From Alteromonadaceae bacterium (lineage in GTDB: Bacteria; Pseudomonadota; Gammaproteobacteria; Enterobacterales; Alteromonadaceae), in assembly GCA_013373625.1 (NCBI GenBank), contig JABXHM010000002.1, positions 1 to 64,000 of the forward strand: a DNA stretch of 64,000 nt, read 5' to 3'. Made by a program: the position numbers and the translations under genes. The notes beneath the pieces are model-generated. The model had not been told where the DNA came from. It did not search any database and worked only from the letters and a program-made list of their open reading frames with translations. This document shows, one piece after another, positions 1 to 9,985 of this stretch (positions are counted from its first letter, which is position 1; each line of letters opens with the position of its first letter).

Positions 1-26
1 AGGTTCGACTCCTGGTGGGGACGCCA
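1..26 (+). tRNA. 3' end of a tRNA, probably tRNA-Glu (partial)
   Basis: The window opens inside a tRNA. Bases 4-10 form a T loop (TTCGACT), 11-15 the 3' side of the T stem, 16-22 (TGGGGAC) the 3' acceptor strand, G23 the discriminator and 24-26 an encoded CCA. The implied 5' acceptor strand GTCCCCA with discriminator G fits tRNA-Glu best. The anticodon lies outside the window, so the isotype is an inference. Confidence 0.75.
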
Positions 27-97
27 TACAGCAAATGAACTTTAACGCCAATCTGCAGTATCAATAGTGTCAGGCTGATGAAATGTTGAGGGTAATG

Positions 98-694
98 ATG
101 CGGCAAGATGATCAAGAACATGAGTTACACGATGATTTCCAGGATTTCCTCCAGGAACTCGGTGACGTAAAGCCCCTGAAAGCCGACGACCGGGTTACAC
201 TACAACAAACTCAGCAGGCGCTTGAAAAACAACTGCGCCGAGAAGCATTACTGGCCCAAAAACCCTCTGACAGCCCGCTCACTTTCGACAATGTAATACC
301 GGTAAAGCCCGACGATTTTGTGGCATTTAAACAGGCTGGAATTCAGGATGGTGTGTATAAAAACTTGCGTCAGGGCAAATACCCAATTGAACAAAAAATT
401 TCTCTGGCTGGCTTGTCTTTGCGTGAATCCAGCCAAAATCTATATCATAAGATTGCAGCGGCGCATGAACGTGGGATCAGGATGTTACTCATTCAGCATG
501 GTAAAGGAGAAAATAGCCAACCATTCCCAGCGTTGAAGAAATCTTACGTAAATCACTGGCTGCCTCAGCTAAAAACTGTTATTGCCTTTCATACTGCTCA
601 GCCAATGCATGGCGGGTTGGGGGCAACCTATGTATTACTGAAAAAACACCCGAACCAAAAATTAATTAATCGCGAAAAACAGGCAAAACGATAA
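98..694 (+). CDS. smrA: Smr-domain protein, SmrA/YdaL-like
   Basis: A cytoplasmic Smr-domain protein of about 198 residues. The N-terminal third is acidic and glutamine-rich. The middle carries the 'GIQDGVYKNLRQGKYPI' stretch found in the YdaL/SmrA subgroup. The C-terminal Smr domain shows HGKG and a final HGGLGATYVLLK-type strand. Smr domains act as nucleases on nucleic acid; the cellular role of YdaL-type proteins is poorly defined. Three ATGs lie close together (83, 95, 98). ATG 98 is chosen because GAGGG at 88-92 is ideally spaced from it. The gene directly follows a tRNA and ends at a short perfect inverted repeat (697-710, TGCCAG/CTGGCA) that may help terminate it. Family assignment is confident; function is not. 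Confidence 0.85.
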   Translation: MRQDDQEHELHDDFQDFLQELGDVKPLKADDRVTLQQTQQALEKQLRREALLAQKPSDSPLTFDNVIPVKPDDFVAFKQAGIQDGVYKNLRQGKYPIEQKISLAGLSLRESSQNLYHKIAAAHERGIRMLLIQHGKGENSQPFPALKKSYVNHWLPQLKTVIAFHTAQPMHGGLGATYVLLKKHPNQKLINREKQAKR

Positions 695-740
695 CCTGCC
701 AGTTCTGGCATAATTATCGTTACATATTGATATTATTGAT

Positions 741-878
741 TTACTTTGAAGTGACTTGCTCTGCTTGAGCAGATGTTTCGGCTGATTGGGCTGAAGTACT
801 GAAAGCTGCTGTTGCAATCATTAGCAACACCGCAATCGCTACGCCGGCTAAGCCGAAGCCTTTTGAAGAACGATTCAT
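741..878 (-). CDS. Small predicted exported or membrane peptide (45 aa), unknown
   Basis: A 45-residue reading frame. It begins MNRSSKGFGLAG, runs through one hydrophobic segment (about residues 9-26) ending in small residues (AFSTSA), and has a short polar tail rich in Ser, Ala, Gln and Glu ending TSK. That is the architecture of a signal peptide plus a roughly 20-residue secreted tail, or of a single-span membrane peptide. An AAGAGACGA purine run precedes the ATG. It is tail-to-tail with smrA. No family is recognised. The clear n/h/c-region pattern and the ribosome-binding sequence argue that it is real, but its short length limits certainty. Confidence 0.55.
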   Translation of the reverse strand: MNRSSKGFGLAGVAIAVLLMIATAAFSTSAQSAETSAQAEQVTSK

Positions 879-1054
879 ATTCGTCTCTTATTATTTCATG
901 ACCACTGATGCAAACGCACAGCGATACTACCCTTCCCCTACAAGTCCCTGTAACCAAACAGCATTCCTTACTGTTTTACTACTGTAAAGCACCTGTAGAG
1001 CGCTTGCAAGGCGTCCAGACAAATTTTTGACGCCTTGCGGTCATTTTTCTGAAA

Positions 1055-4000
1055 TTATCCGACAAAACGCCGTGCATTACGGAACATGCGCATCCATGGC
1101 GAGTCTTCCTGCCAGTCATCGGCGCGCCAGGAGTTAGCCACTGTGCGGAATACGCGCTCCGGGTGCGGCATCATAATGGTACAGCGCCCATCATCCGTAG
1201 TCAGACCGGTAATACCTTGCGGTGAACCATTCGGGTTTGCCGGGTAATGGCTGGTAACGTCACCGTAATTATTAACATAGCGCAGCGCTACATTGTTCTG
1301 AATGGCGGTGAGCGCCTCGTCGCTGGCAAACTCTGCCCGTCCTTCACCATGAGAGACGGCAATAGGCATTCGAGAGCCAGCCATATCAGCCAGCAGCACC
1401 GATTTAGATTCGGCAACTTCTACCATTGCTACACGGGCTTCAAAGCGCTCCGACTGATTAGTCACAAAATGTGGCCAGTGCGCGGTGCCTGGGATCAGGC
1501 TTTTCAGATTAGACAACATCTGACAACCATTACAGACACCGAGGCTAAAGGTATTATAACGGTGGAAGAAACGCTCGAATTGATCACGAGCCCGTGGATT
1601 AAATAATACAGACTTAGCCCAGCCTTCACCCGCGCCTAACACGTCACCATAGGAAAACCCGCCACAGGCTGCCAGACCGGCAAAGTCATCCAGTGCTACC
1701 GCTCCGGATAATACATCGCTCATATGCACGTCTATGGCAGTAAAACCTGCACGGGTAAATGCAGCCGCCATTTCCAGATGAGAGTTAACTCCCTGCTCAC
1801 GCAGTATTGCTACACGTGGTTTAATACCTTTCGCGATATATGGCGCAGCGATATCATCGTTAATGTCATAACTAAGCTTAGCATGGAGCCCGGGATCAGA
1901 TGCATCCTGCTTGGCAGCGAATTCTTCCTCTGCACATTTGGGGTTATCCCTTAAGCTCTGCATAGCATGAGTTGTTTCTGCCCATATTCCGCGATAAGTA
2001 GTGCGGGACTCACTCATTACTGCGCTACCATCGCGAGTAAACTCAATGGTATCAGTGTTATTAAGCTGACCAATACGATGCACACAATCTGTTAACCCGT
2101 GGTTGGCAAACAATGCGTTAACGCCCTCCAGTTCGCTGCTGCGCACCTGAATGACGGCACCAAGTTCTTCGCTGTACAGCGCGCTTAAATCATCGGAGCC
2201 GAGGCTGTCCAGTGCCACGCTGACACCAGTTTTACCCGCAAAAGCCATTTCCGCAACGGTAACAAACAAACCGCCATCAGAACGGTCATGGTAAGCAAGC
2301 AACTTGTTGTCTGCCAGCAATGCCTGTGTTGCATTGAAAAAATTCAGTAATAGCTCAGGTGTATCCAGGTCCACCGGGGTGTTACCTAACTGGTTATAAA
2401 CCTGCGCCAAACAACTAGCACCGAGACGGTTTTTACCCTGACCTAAATCAATCAGTAATAGCGTGGTATCACCTTTATCGGTGCGTAATTCTGGCGTGAC
2501 AGTTTTACGAATATCAGTGACGGCACCAAAGGCTGTAATGACTAGCGAAAGAGGAGAAGTGACAGCTTTATCTTCGCCATTTTCCTGCCAGGCCGTTTTC
2601 ATTGACATGGAGTCTTTACCAACCGGGATAGTCAGACCCAACGCCGGGCACAATTCTTCACCCACGGCTTTCACCGCTTCATATAAACCGGCATCTTCAC
2701 CAGGGTGGCCGGCTGCGGCCATCCAGTTAGCTGACAATTTAATACGTTTCATATCGCCAATATGAGCGGCGGCGATATTGGTAATCGACTCGCCCACCGC
2801 CAGGCGTGCTGAAGCAGCATAGTCAAGTAGAGCCACCGGTGTGCGTTCGCCCAACGCCATTGCCTCACCGTGGTAGGTATCAAAGGCCGAAGCCGTAACC
2901 GCCACATCGGCCACGGGTATTTGCCACGGGCCTACCATTTGGTCACGGCTAACCAATCCGGTAACACTGCGATCACCGATGGTAATCAGGAAGGTCTTCT
3001 CAGCAATAGCCGGTAACCGCAGTAAGCGTTCGGCTGCATCTGCCAGGGTAATCTCAGTGCGGTCCAGCTCGGTAGATGCGTGCTGTGCGCTAGTAACGTC
3101 ACGATGCATCTTAGGTGCTTTACCCAGTAATACCTCAAGCGGTAAGTCGATGGGTTGATTGTCGAAATGGGCATCGTTAAGTAATAAATGCTGCTCTTGT
3201 GTTGCCTCGCCTATCACGGCGAAAGGCGCTCGTTCACGACGGCAAATGGCTTCAAACACTGCCAGTTTTTCCGGCGCAACCGACATTACATATCTTTCCT
3301 GAGACTCGTTACACCAAATCTCCAGTGGCGACATACCGGGTTCGTCACTCAATACTTTACGCAATTCAAAGCGACCGCCTCGACCACCATCATTGACCAG
3401 TTCGGGCATTGCGTTAGACAAACCACCAGCGCCCACATCATGAATAAACTGAATAGGGTTGTCGTCACCGAGCTGCCAGCATGCATCAATCACTTCCTGA
3501 CAACGGCGCTCCATCTCCGGATTGTCGCGCTGTACCGATGCAAAATCCAGATCTTCACTCGACTGACCGGACGCCATAGAAGAGGCTGCACCTCCGCCCA
3601 AACCGATATTCATGGCCGGGCCGCCAAGCACGACTAATTTCGCCCCAACGGTAATTTCACCTTTTTCTACCTGCTCACGACGAATATTACCGAGTCCACC
3701 AGCAAGCATAATAGGCTTGTGATAGCCGCGAATTTCAGTGCCATTAAAGCTGCTGACTTCCTGTTCATAGGTACGGAAATAGCCAAGCAAATTAGGCCGG
3801 CCAAACTCGTTATTAAAGGCTGCACCACCTAGTGGACCATCAATCATTATATCCAGCGCACTAACAATTCGCGCCGGTTTGCCGTAGTCAATTTCCCATG
3901 GACGCACTGCATTTGGCAGCTTAAGATTAGATACCGTGAAGCCAACTAAACCTGCTTTGGGCTTAGAACCACGACCGGTAGCACCTTCATCACGAATTTC

Positions 4001-4942
4001 ACCACCTGAACCTGTCGCAGCGCCAGGAAACGGCGAAATTGCCGTTGGGTGGTTATGGGTTTCAACCTTCATTAAAATTGCAATATCTTCGTGATGGTAG
4101 GTATATTCGTGGGACTGCGGCTCGGGGAAGAAACGCCCTGCCTGCCAACCTTCCATGACAGCAGCGTTGTCCTTGTAAGCAGAAAACACATACTCAGGGT
4201 GCTGCTCATAGGTATTTTTAATCATTTTAAACAATGATTTGGGCTGTACCTCGCCATCAATAGTCCAGTCGGCATTAAAAATTTTATGGCGACAATGCTC
4301 AGAATTGGCCTGAGCAAACATATACAATTCGATATCGTTAGGGTTGCGGCCTAATTTAATGAAGTTGTCATACAGATAGTCGATTTCATCATCCGCCAGG
4401 GCCAGGCCCAACTTTTGATTCGCGCTCACTAATGCAGATTTACCCTGCCCCGTGATATCAACAGAACTAAATTCCCGTGGCTGGTGTTTCTCAAACAGCA
4501 CGCTGGCATCTTCGGGCGCTGAAAATACGCTTTCGGTCATGCGGTCATGCAGGATAGCAGCAACCTGCGCTCGTTGTGCTTCACTCAGCGACGCGGCTGT
4601 TTCAACATAATACGCACACCCACGCTCTACGCGGTCAATAACATTCAGACCACAGTTATGGGCAATATTGGTAGCTTTACTCGACCACGGAGAAATCGTG
4701 CCCGGACGTGGCGTGACAAAGAAACACTCACCATTTACCGCTTCCTGGGACTGCTTAGGACCATAAGTTAATAGCTTGGCCAGCACACTTTGTTGTGCTT
4801 CGGTCAGTGTTGCGTCAGTATCGATTAAATGCACGAACTCGCTGTAGAGGTGATTTACTTCGATGCCAGATTGCTGTAACCGCTGAATTAACTTGGCTGC
4901 GCGAAAGTCAGATAACGCAGGAGCGCCACGAAGGACCAACAT
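1055..4942 (-). CDS. purL: Phosphoribosylformylglycinamidine synthase (FGAM synthase)
   Basis: The large single-chain form (1295 aa) of the enzyme that converts FGAR, glutamine and ATP to FGAM in step four of purine synthesis. Visible parts, in order: the N-terminal PurS-like segment (about 1-150); two AIRS-like ATP-binding halves, the first with [17 protein letters not shown] and [15 protein letters not shown]; and a C-terminal class I glutamine amidotransferase domain (about 1040-1295) with the nucleophile in [10 protein letters not shown] and the catalytic His/Glu near PHPERVF. Length matches the E. coli enzyme. Transcribed alone from a good sigma-70 promoter just upstream. No defect is visible. 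Confidence 0.98.
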   Translation of the reverse strand: MLVLRGAPALSDFRAAKLIQRLQQSGIEVNHLYSEFVHLIDTDATLTEAQQSVLAKLLTYGPKQSQEAVNGECFFVTPRPGTISPWSSKATNIAHNCGLNVIDRVERGCAYYVETAASLSEAQRAQVAAILHDRMTESVFSAPEDASVLFEKHQPREFSSVDITGQGKSALVSANQKLGLALADDEIDYLYDNFIKLGRNPNDIELYMFAQANSEHCRHKIFNADWTIDGEVQPKSLFKMIKNTYEQHPEYVFSAYKDNAAVMEGWQAGRFFPEPQSHEYTYHHEDIAILMKVETHNHPTAISPFPGAATGSGGEIRDEGATGRGSKPKAGLVGFTVSNLKLPNAVRPWEIDYGKPARIVSALDIMIDGPLGGAAFNNEFGRPNLLGYFRTYEQEVSSFNGTEIRGYHKPIMLAGGLGNIRREQVEKGEITVGAKLVVLGGPAMNIGLGGGAASSMASGQSSEDLDFASVQRDNPEMERRCQEVIDACWQLGDDNPIQFIHDVGAGGLSNAMPELVNDGGRGGRFELRKVLSDEPGMSPLEIWCNESQERYVMSVAPEKLAVFEAICRRERAPFAVIGEATQEQHLLLNDAHFDNQPIDLPLEVLLGKAPKMHRDVTSAQHASTELDRTEITLADAAERLLRLPAIAEKTFLITIGDRSVTGLVSRDQMVGPWQIPVADVAVTASAFDTYHGEAMALGERTPVALLDYAASARLAVGESITNIAAAHIGDMKRIKLSANWMAAAGHPGEDAGLYEAVKAVGEELCPALGLTIPVGKDSMSMKTAWQENGEDKAVTSPLSLVITAFGAVTDIRKTVTPELRTDKGDTTLLLIDLGQGKNRLGASCLAQVYNQLGNTPVDLDTPELLLNFFNATQALLADNKLLAYHDRSDGGLFVTVAEMAFAGKTGVSVALDSLGSDDLSALYSEELGAVIQVRSSELEGVNALFANHGLTDCVHRIGQLNNTDTIEFTRDGSAVMSESRTTYRGIWAETTHAMQSLRDNPKCAEEEFAAKQDASDPGLHAKLSYDINDDIAAPYIAKGIKPRVAILREQGVNSHLEMAAAFTRAGFTAIDVHMSDVLSGAVALDDFAGLAACGGFSYGDVLGAGEGWAKSVLFNPRARDQFERFFHRYNTFSLGVCNGCQMLSNLKSLIPGTAHWPHFVTNQSERFEARVAMVEVAESKSVLLADMAGSRMPIAVSHGEGRAEFASDEALTAIQNNVALRYVNNYGDVTSHYPANPNGSPQGITGLTTDDGRCTIMMPHPERVFRTVANSWRADDWQEDSPWMRMFRNARRFVG

Positions 4943-5025
4943 AGTATGCTACCTAAATTGTGAGAACTGGCAGTTTCGATTCGTTGCTGAACTGTCAGTC
5001 CTGGTTGTGAACTTGTGTGGCGCGG

Positions 5026-5054
5026 ATTATAGTGGAAAAGCGACGCCTTGATAA
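5026..5054 (-). promoter_or_regulatory. Sigma-70 promoter of purL
   Basis: On the minus strand, -35 TTATCA (5049-5054) and a consensus -10 TATAAT (5026-5031) are separated by exactly 17 bp. The predicted start site is about 75 bp upstream of the purL ATG, giving a short leader. I did not find a confident PurR operator. Confidence 0.75.
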
Positions 5055-5164
5055 CCTGTCAGGGGTATTCAACTGTAACTTTTTTTAGTCAGCAGGCTGT
5101 CAATTTCACCATTTGGTGCCATAAGCTGTTTAAAACGAAATAATCACTAACGACAAGAATAATA

Positions 5165-6469
5165 ATGCATAGCTATATTTCTGCAATTTTACCGTTCCGA
5201 CGCCACTGCATATTGTTTTTTTGTGCTCTGCTCATGATCAGTATCAGCCTTTGCGCCCACGCCGATCTTCTTTCTATTATAGACCGCGATACCCTTAATA
5301 TTGGTGTGATAAACGACGAGCACCATCATCGGTTATTAAAAAGCGGCCATGCAGGAACAGATGCCGAACTTGCTAAAGGGTTTGCTGATTATCTGGGGGT
5401 TAAACTCAATATAGTGCCGTTTTATAGCGAAGACGCGCTCATTGGTGCATTGAAGAAAAAACAAATCGATGTTGCGGCACCGCGCTTCAGCACTCTTGTG
5501 AAAGAAGAGACGGTTGCTCACGGACCGTTATTTTTCTCGTCACCTTTAATGATCATTAGTCGGCATGGCGACCTCCAGGGATGTTTGAATGCGTCCGCCG
5601 CAAAACGGACAATCAAACACAGTTTCGTACCGACAGCTGAGGTTGTAACGCAACTCGACTGGCAAAGTAGTGATTTGGTCAATACAGCTACTCTTCTCGA
5701 TGCAGTAGACAAGAAAAACAGTGAGTGCACACTATTGCCGCAAGCTTTCTTTGATAGTGTTGCACAGTTTTATCCAGAATTAACCGCGACGACCTTACCC
5801 GCACAACTCAATAGCCCTGATAAATCATCGACTGTCGCAATGACGAAACAATGGATAGTGTTGCCACAAAACACCGCCCTGCGCAGCAGTATCTTTGAGT
5901 ACACCCACCTGAGCCGTCAAAACCACACTACTGATATAATTAATCAAACCGACTTAGCGGTTGCAGACATCAACCGTGCTGACTTTGTTATGGATGTTGA
6001 AAATAAACTACCGCATTTACAAACAGAACTTACACGTGTGCAGAGCGTTTTGCCCTGGCAAATTATCGCCGCTATCGATTACCTTGAAACGCAGTGGTAC
6101 ACCGGGAGCCTCACCACTGATAAAGCCGCAGACCAGGTTCAGATGCGAATAAATGGCATTAATCAGCAACTGGAAATAATCAACAACCAGTTACCGGCCC
6201 GCATAGCCGGCAACGATCGCGACTGGTTAATCGTTGCAGCGTATCATTGCGGCATTGCGCACATAGAGGATGCGCGGCAACTGGTTGAGCAGAATGGTTC
6301 AAACCCGGATCTGTGGATAAACATTAAACAACAACTGGTCAGGTTGTCCGTGCCGGCGTACTACCAGCAGACTTTGCATGGCTACACAAACGGCAACGCA
6401 ACACTGAAATTTGTCGATCAGGTGAGGTTTATTGCTGACAGCATTAACATTGTTGATGTGAAGGAATAA
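5165..6469 (+). CDS. Divergent MltF-like protein: solute-binding domain plus degenerate lytic transglycosylase domain
   Basis: A 434-residue periplasmic protein. A signal peptide (about 1-33, ending AHA) is followed by a SBP_bac_3-type domain (about 40-260, starting DTLNIGVINDEH) and a C-terminal region aligned with the transglycosylase domain of MltF. The MltF-style 'YQESxW' around the catalytic Glu appears as YLETQW. The later AAYxxGxxHxEDAR block and the NPDLW...YYQQTLHGYTNG tail are also recognisable. However, the segment after the Glu that should read SPTGVRG-MMLT is absent, replaced by TTDKAADQVQMR, and only 434 residues are present against roughly 480-520. It sits beside purL, the usual mltF neighbourhood. 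It may be a weakly active or regulatory paralogue. Confidence 0.8.
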   Translation: MHSYISAILPFRRHCILFFCALLMISISLCAHADLLSIIDRDTLNIGVINDEHHHRLLKSGHAGTDAELAKGFADYLGVKLNIVPFYSEDALIGALKKKQIDVAAPRFSTLVKEETVAHGPLFFSSPLMIISRHGDLQGCLNASAAKRTIKHSFVPTAEVVTQLDWQSSDLVNTATLLDAVDKKNSECTLLPQAFFDSVAQFYPELTATTLPAQLNSPDKSSTVAMTKQWIVLPQNTALRSSIFEYTHLSRQNHTTDIINQTDLAVADINRADFVMDVENKLPHLQTELTRVQSVLPWQIIAAIDYLETQWYTGSLTTDKAADQVQMRINGINQQLEIINNQLPARIAGNDRDWLIVAAYHCGIAHIEDARQLVEQNGSNPDLWINIKQQLVRLSVPAYYQQTLHGYTNGNATLKFVDQVRFIADSINIVDVKE

Positions 6470-6611
6470 AACCCTTGAACGTATTATTTATCTGAAAGCG
6501 ACTTGATCTTTTGTCACATCACCTTCATATAAGCACGCTAGATTATAAACAATCAATTCAGCGTTGAGCGCAAAGAAATTGCTCAACACACTAATAATAA
6601 AGAGGTTTATT

Positions 6612-6725
6612 ATGAAAAACACAAATCGCAGACGCACCATGATGCGTAAAACCAGTCAAAAAATATTTCAACGCCGTCGTCAATTCCTGAATTTCGATAT
6701 CGTTAATACTACAAAAGCTAACTAA
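6612..6725 (+). CDS. Small basic protein (37 aa), unknown
   Basis: A 37-codon frame starting MKNTNRRRTMMRKTSQ, with RRR clusters at both ends of the first 25 residues and a short neutral tail ending NTTKAN. AGAGG is 6-7 bases before the ATG, and a 140-bp upstream region separates it from the mltF-like gene. Its stop overlaps the 3' end of tadA by 8 bp, tail to tail. About a third of the residues are Arg or Lys, suggesting nucleic-acid or ribosome binding, but no family is recognised. The ribosome-binding sequence and the distinctive composition are the only support. Confidence 0.5.
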   Translation: MKNTNRRRTMMRKTSQKIFQRRRQFLNFDIVNTTKAN

Positions 6726-7212
6726 CTTTTTGCTTCAGACGCTTTTTTTCTGCCCGCCGCCGCTTAAAAAAACTTGAAATAATGTCACCGCAAGGCTCTG
6801 CAAGAACACCACCCGCCACGGCAATCTGGTGATTTAGTGACGCATGCTGACACAGTTGCATCACACTGCCTGCCGCCCCGGTTTTCGCATCGAACGCACC
6901 AAACACTAATCTGTTAATACGACCGTGCACAAGCGCTCCTGCGCACATCGGACAAGGCTCCAGTGTGACATACAGCGTTGCATCGATTACCCGATAATTC
7001 TCACGCTGGCGCGCCGCTTGCCTGAGTGCTTTCATTTCGGCATGCGCAGACGGATCGTGATCGGTAATCGGCGTATTCCACCCTTCACCGATAATCTGGT
7101 CGCCACTGACGATAACCGCACCAACGGGAATTTCATTCATTTGCTCTGCTTTTTTTGCCAGCATCAGCGCATGACGCATCCAGAAATCATCTTGACTATC
7201 TTGCTCACTCAT
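6718..7212 (-). CDS. tadA: tRNA-specific adenosine deaminase
   Basis: Deaminates adenosine-34 to inosine in the wobble position of tRNA-Arg(ACG). The 164-residue protein has the full cytidine-deaminase-fold zinc site: H57-A58-E59, with the proton-shuttling Glu, and the P-C87-P-M-C90 pair. The TadA-typical downstream block GALVHGRINRLVFGAFDAKTGAAGS is also present. The C-terminus is basic (FFKRRRAEKKRLKQK), as expected for tRNA binding. Start ATG at 7212 gives MSEQDSQDDFWMRHAL. It is convergent with, and slightly overlaps, the small basic gene at 6612. The purL-mltF-tadA neighbourhood is common in gammaproteobacteria. Confidence 0.97.
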   Translation of the reverse strand: MSEQDSQDDFWMRHALMLAKKAEQMNEIPVGAVIVSGDQIIGEGWNTPITDHDPSAHAEMKALRQAARQRENYRVIDATLYVTLEPCPMCAGALVHGRINRLVFGAFDAKTGAAGSVMQLCQHASLNHQIAVAGGVLAEPCGDIISSFFKRRRAEKKRLKQKVS

Positions 7213-7325
7213 TGGTGAAAAAGCCTAACAACATCGTCAAAACCGCGAATTGAATTTTTGTAAACTTCCATGAAATAACCATAACCAATTGTTTTTTATG
7301 AAGTTAGATAATTTGGCTGACAACT

Positions 7326-7334
7326 TGCTATACT
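7326..7334 (+). promoter_or_regulatory. Extended -10 promoter upstream of the PspB-like gene
   Basis: TGC followed by TATACT forms an extended -10 element. No good -35 lies at 17 bp, which extended -10 promoters tolerate. Transcription from here would leave a leader of about 95 nt before the start codon at 7436. Confidence 0.45.
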
Positions 7335-7435
7335 ATTGTCATACTGAATCGGTAACGACTGAACAGATAGTCAATGCAGTCGGAACCGCTTCTCCATGTA
7401 ATTATACGAAACTGTCAAACCGAAGGGAAAATATT

Positions 7436-7672
7436 ATGGGTTTTTGGACTGCTATGGTGGTAATGGTCGCGATTGTTGCTGGCACAATTATGTCTACAGC
7501 AAAGCATAAAGCCAAAAAAGACGATCCGGCAACAACGGCGAGAACTGACGAACTTGAGAAACAAGTAGAGGCGCTCAAGGCACGGATCATCACACTGGAA
7601 AAAATTGTTACCGACCCGGGCTACGATTTAAAGAAGCAGTTTAAAGATTTAGAAGACGACAAGGTTGCGTAA
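7436..7672 (+). CDS. PspB-like small membrane protein
   Basis: A 78-residue protein. It has one N-terminal transmembrane helix (about 3-20, FWTAMVVMVAIVAGTIM), a basic patch (KHKAKK), and then a coiled-coil-like heptad region with ELEKQVEALKARIITLEKIVTD, ending DPGYDLKKQFKDLEDD. This organisation and length resemble PspB, the inner-membrane partner of PspC in the phage-shock envelope stress response. No pspA or pspC is adjacent, so the functional link is only by resemblance. The start is the ATG at 7436 because GAAGGGA lies 7 bases upstream. A longer in-frame upstream extension begins with unrelated, non-membrane sequence and crosses the promoter. Confidence 0.7.
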   Translation: MGFWTAMVVMVAIVAGTIMSTAKHKAKKDDPATTARTDELEKQVEALKARIITLEKIVTDPGYDLKKQFKDLEDDKVA

Positions 7673-7800
7673 GAGAAGGTTGTGCAAAAAAAAGCACGTA
7701 AGAAATTGCTACGTCATAAATAGCGCCCTCACTCAGCACTGGGGGCGGCAATCTCTTGCTTAGGTTTTTAGGAACACAATAGCTCTGACAACCATTTTTA

Positions 7801-7828
7801 CGTTGATTTAAACACGTTGATTTAAACA
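7801..7828. repeat. Two tandem copies of a 14-bp unit
   Basis: CGTTGATTTAAACA occurs twice head to tail, followed by a further CG. It lies just beyond the 3' end of the Kef-type antiporter gene, in otherwise featureless intergenic sequence. Confidence 0.9.
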
Positions 7829-7849
7829 CGATAAATCAAAGAAGTGCGA

Positions 7850-9841
7850 TTACGTTTGGCGACGTGATAAAAAGCCCTCAAGCAGATAACGTTCAGCCCT
7901 TTCAATACGGCGTGGCTTGCCTGCAATAACCAAAACATCACCGGCCAACAGCTCACCTTGCCAGTTTTCAACTTTGCAATCTTCACCGTTACGGCGGATA
8001 GACTTTATTTTAACTTTGTTATGAATGGCCGCTAACTCCTGTAGCGTCTTGCCGGTTGCATATGCGTCAGTGCCTAAAGCAATGGCATGTATAAACTCTA
8101 ACTTGTCTGCGGTGTTATAACTGATTTCTGTAGTTTCGCCCGGATAAAAGCCATGCAGGTGATCATACCTCCCCTTACGTTCCTGACGCACTCTTTTAAG
8201 AATTCGTGACATAGGAATACCAGCACAGTGCATGACCTGTGAGATCAACATCAGACTGCCTTCCTGTAGCTCTGGCACGACTTGTGTCGCACCCGCATTA
8301 TATAAATCCTCCAGATCAGCATCGCGCGGCGTCCTGACCATAATTTCGACATCCGCTTTTAATTGTTTGGCCGCGTTGATGACCTGCTTGGCTTTGTCCG
8401 CTTCTGCAAAAGTCACCAGCACTAATTTTGCATCATCAAGGCGCGCGCTGTGCAGTAAATCTTTTTGCGTCGCATCTCCGTATATAACCTGCTCCCCTGC
8501 ACTTCGGCTTTCATAAACTCGGATCGGATCAACATCGATGACCAGGTAGGGGACATTTTCCATTTTAAGCATTCTGGCGACAGACTGGCCAACCCGGCCA
8601 AACCCACAAATAATGACGTGCCCACGCACATCTGCCACATCAATTACCGCTATTTCCGGTTCCATGTTGCTATTTTTGGCACTGAATTTATGGGCCAGTT
8701 CCAGGCTGTGCTCCACCAGCCAGGGTGTAAGCGCCATGCTAATCACCCCCATAGAAATTAATATCGACGACTGGGTCGGCGTAATGACCGAATGCGTGCT
8801 GGCTAACGATGCAATAACAAAACTAAACTCGCCTACCTGACATAATTTAAGACCGGCAGACCAGCCGTCTACCGCCGAAATCGAAAACATACTCGCGGCG
8901 AATCTTACCAGTATGACCTTGATGACCATTAAAATGAAAACACCCAGCACAATCCACAGGCCATAATTCATCAGTACATCCAGATCGAGTTGCATGCCGA
9001 CGGTTACAAAAAACAACCCCATCAGAATATCCCGAAAAGGCCGAATATCGGCTTCAAGTTGATACTTGTACTGGCTTTCACCTAACATCATGCCTGCCAG
9101 GAAGGCCCCCAGAGCCATTGACAGGCCAAAGGCATAGGTTAGTCCACCGGCAAGCAATGCAACCAGTATGGTCGTCAGTACAAAGAGCTCATCTGTGCGC
9201 GTTCGTGCCACCTCCCGAAATACCCAGGGTAACAACCATTTACCAGCCGACATAAGAACCGCTACTACCACAACGCCTTTTATTAACGCGAGTGTCAGTG
9301 CCGTAGCAAGGCTGGTCTGATCCTGACCGGATAAGAGCGGGATAACAATTAAGAAAGGCACCACCGCTAAATCCTGAAACAGTAATATACTCACTGCCAG
9401 TTGGGTTCTGACATTATTAAGTATGCCCATTTCAGTGACTTGCTTGATAACGATAGCCGTAGAACTTAGCGCCAACATGCCGCCGATCACCACCGCTGCC
9501 GCCACAGATGTATCAAATAAGAGCCACACTACGGCGCAGCCGAGTACTGTCGTTAATACCATTTGCATTAAGCCAGCACCAAAAACTAACGACCGCATCG
9601 CCAATAATTTAGGAAAAGAAAACTCTAAACCCAGAGAAAAAAGTAAAAATACAATGCCAACTTCAGCAGCCAAATGCATATCTTCAGGATGGCTGAATAG
9701 CTCGACACCACTGGGCCCAGCCACAACACCGGCAAATAAATAAGCTAACACGGGCGGTAGGTGAATACGTTTAAACACTGCAACGCTAATAACAGCTATC
9801 AACATCAGTACAACGATTTGAATAAAGCCGTGCTCTAACAC
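7850..9841 (-). CDS. CPA2-family cation:proton antiporter, KefB/KefC/YbaL-like
   Basis: A 663-residue inner-membrane transporter. Residues about 1-380 contain a dozen hydrophobic segments of the Na+/H+ exchanger fold (VFLLFSLGLEFSFPKL, LSSTAIVIKQ, FQDLAVVPFLIVIPLL). A cytoplasmic RCK/TrkA-N nucleotide-binding domain follows from about 408, with a Rossmann motif in GFGRVGQSVARML and the acidic residue of VIDVDP. A TrkA-C domain occupies about 560-650. The family expels K+ or Na+ in exchange for protons, gated by ligands on the RCK domain. No kefF/kefG-type ancillary oxidoreductase gene is adjacent, so it is closer to YbaL/RosB-type or stand-alone Kef proteins. Ion specificity cannot be read from the sequence. 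Confidence 0.92.
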   Translation of the reverse strand: MLEHGFIQIVVLMLIAVISVAVFKRIHLPPVLAYLFAGVVAGPSGVELFSHPEDMHLAAEVGIVFLLFSLGLEFSFPKLLAMRSLVFGAGLMQMVLTTVLGCAVVWLLFDTSVAAAVVIGGMLALSSTAIVIKQVTEMGILNNVRTQLAVSILLFQDLAVVPFLIVIPLLSGQDQTSLATALTLALIKGVVVVAVLMSAGKWLLPWVFREVARTRTDELFVLTTILVALLAGGLTYAFGLSMALGAFLAGMMLGESQYKYQLEADIRPFRDILMGLFFVTVGMQLDLDVLMNYGLWIVLGVFILMVIKVILVRFAASMFSISAVDGWSAGLKLCQVGEFSFVIASLASTHSVITPTQSSILISMGVISMALTPWLVEHSLELAHKFSAKNSNMEPEIAVIDVADVRGHVIICGFGRVGQSVARMLKMENVPYLVIDVDPIRVYESRSAGEQVIYGDATQKDLLHSARLDDAKLVLVTFAEADKAKQVINAAKQLKADVEIMVRTPRDADLEDLYNAGATQVVPELQEGSLMLISQVMHCAGIPMSRILKRVRQERKGRYDHLHGFYPGETTEISYNTADKLEFIHAIALGTDAYATGKTLQELAAIHNKVKIKSIRRNGEDCKVENWQGELLAGDVLVIAGKPRRIERAERYLLEGFLSRRQT

Positions 9842-9985
9842 TTAAAACCCCCAAAACGCAACTTAGGCATGTGTTTTGCAATTTCTTACATTAAGTCTAA
9901 TCAAAGCACACATTTTGCCATTAAACGACATTTTTTTGTCACCAATTTGTGGACGCTAATTTGTATATGAAAGACAGGGGCGACA

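Noticed and set aside
7289..7435. Upstream extension of the PspB-like frame
   Set aside because: It crosses the extended -10 promoter and lacks a ribosome-binding site; the ATG at 7436 has one and begins the membrane helix.
7706..7750. GC-rich imperfect hairpin between the PspB-like and antiporter genes
   Set aside because: Stem is short with mismatches and there is no T run on either strand.
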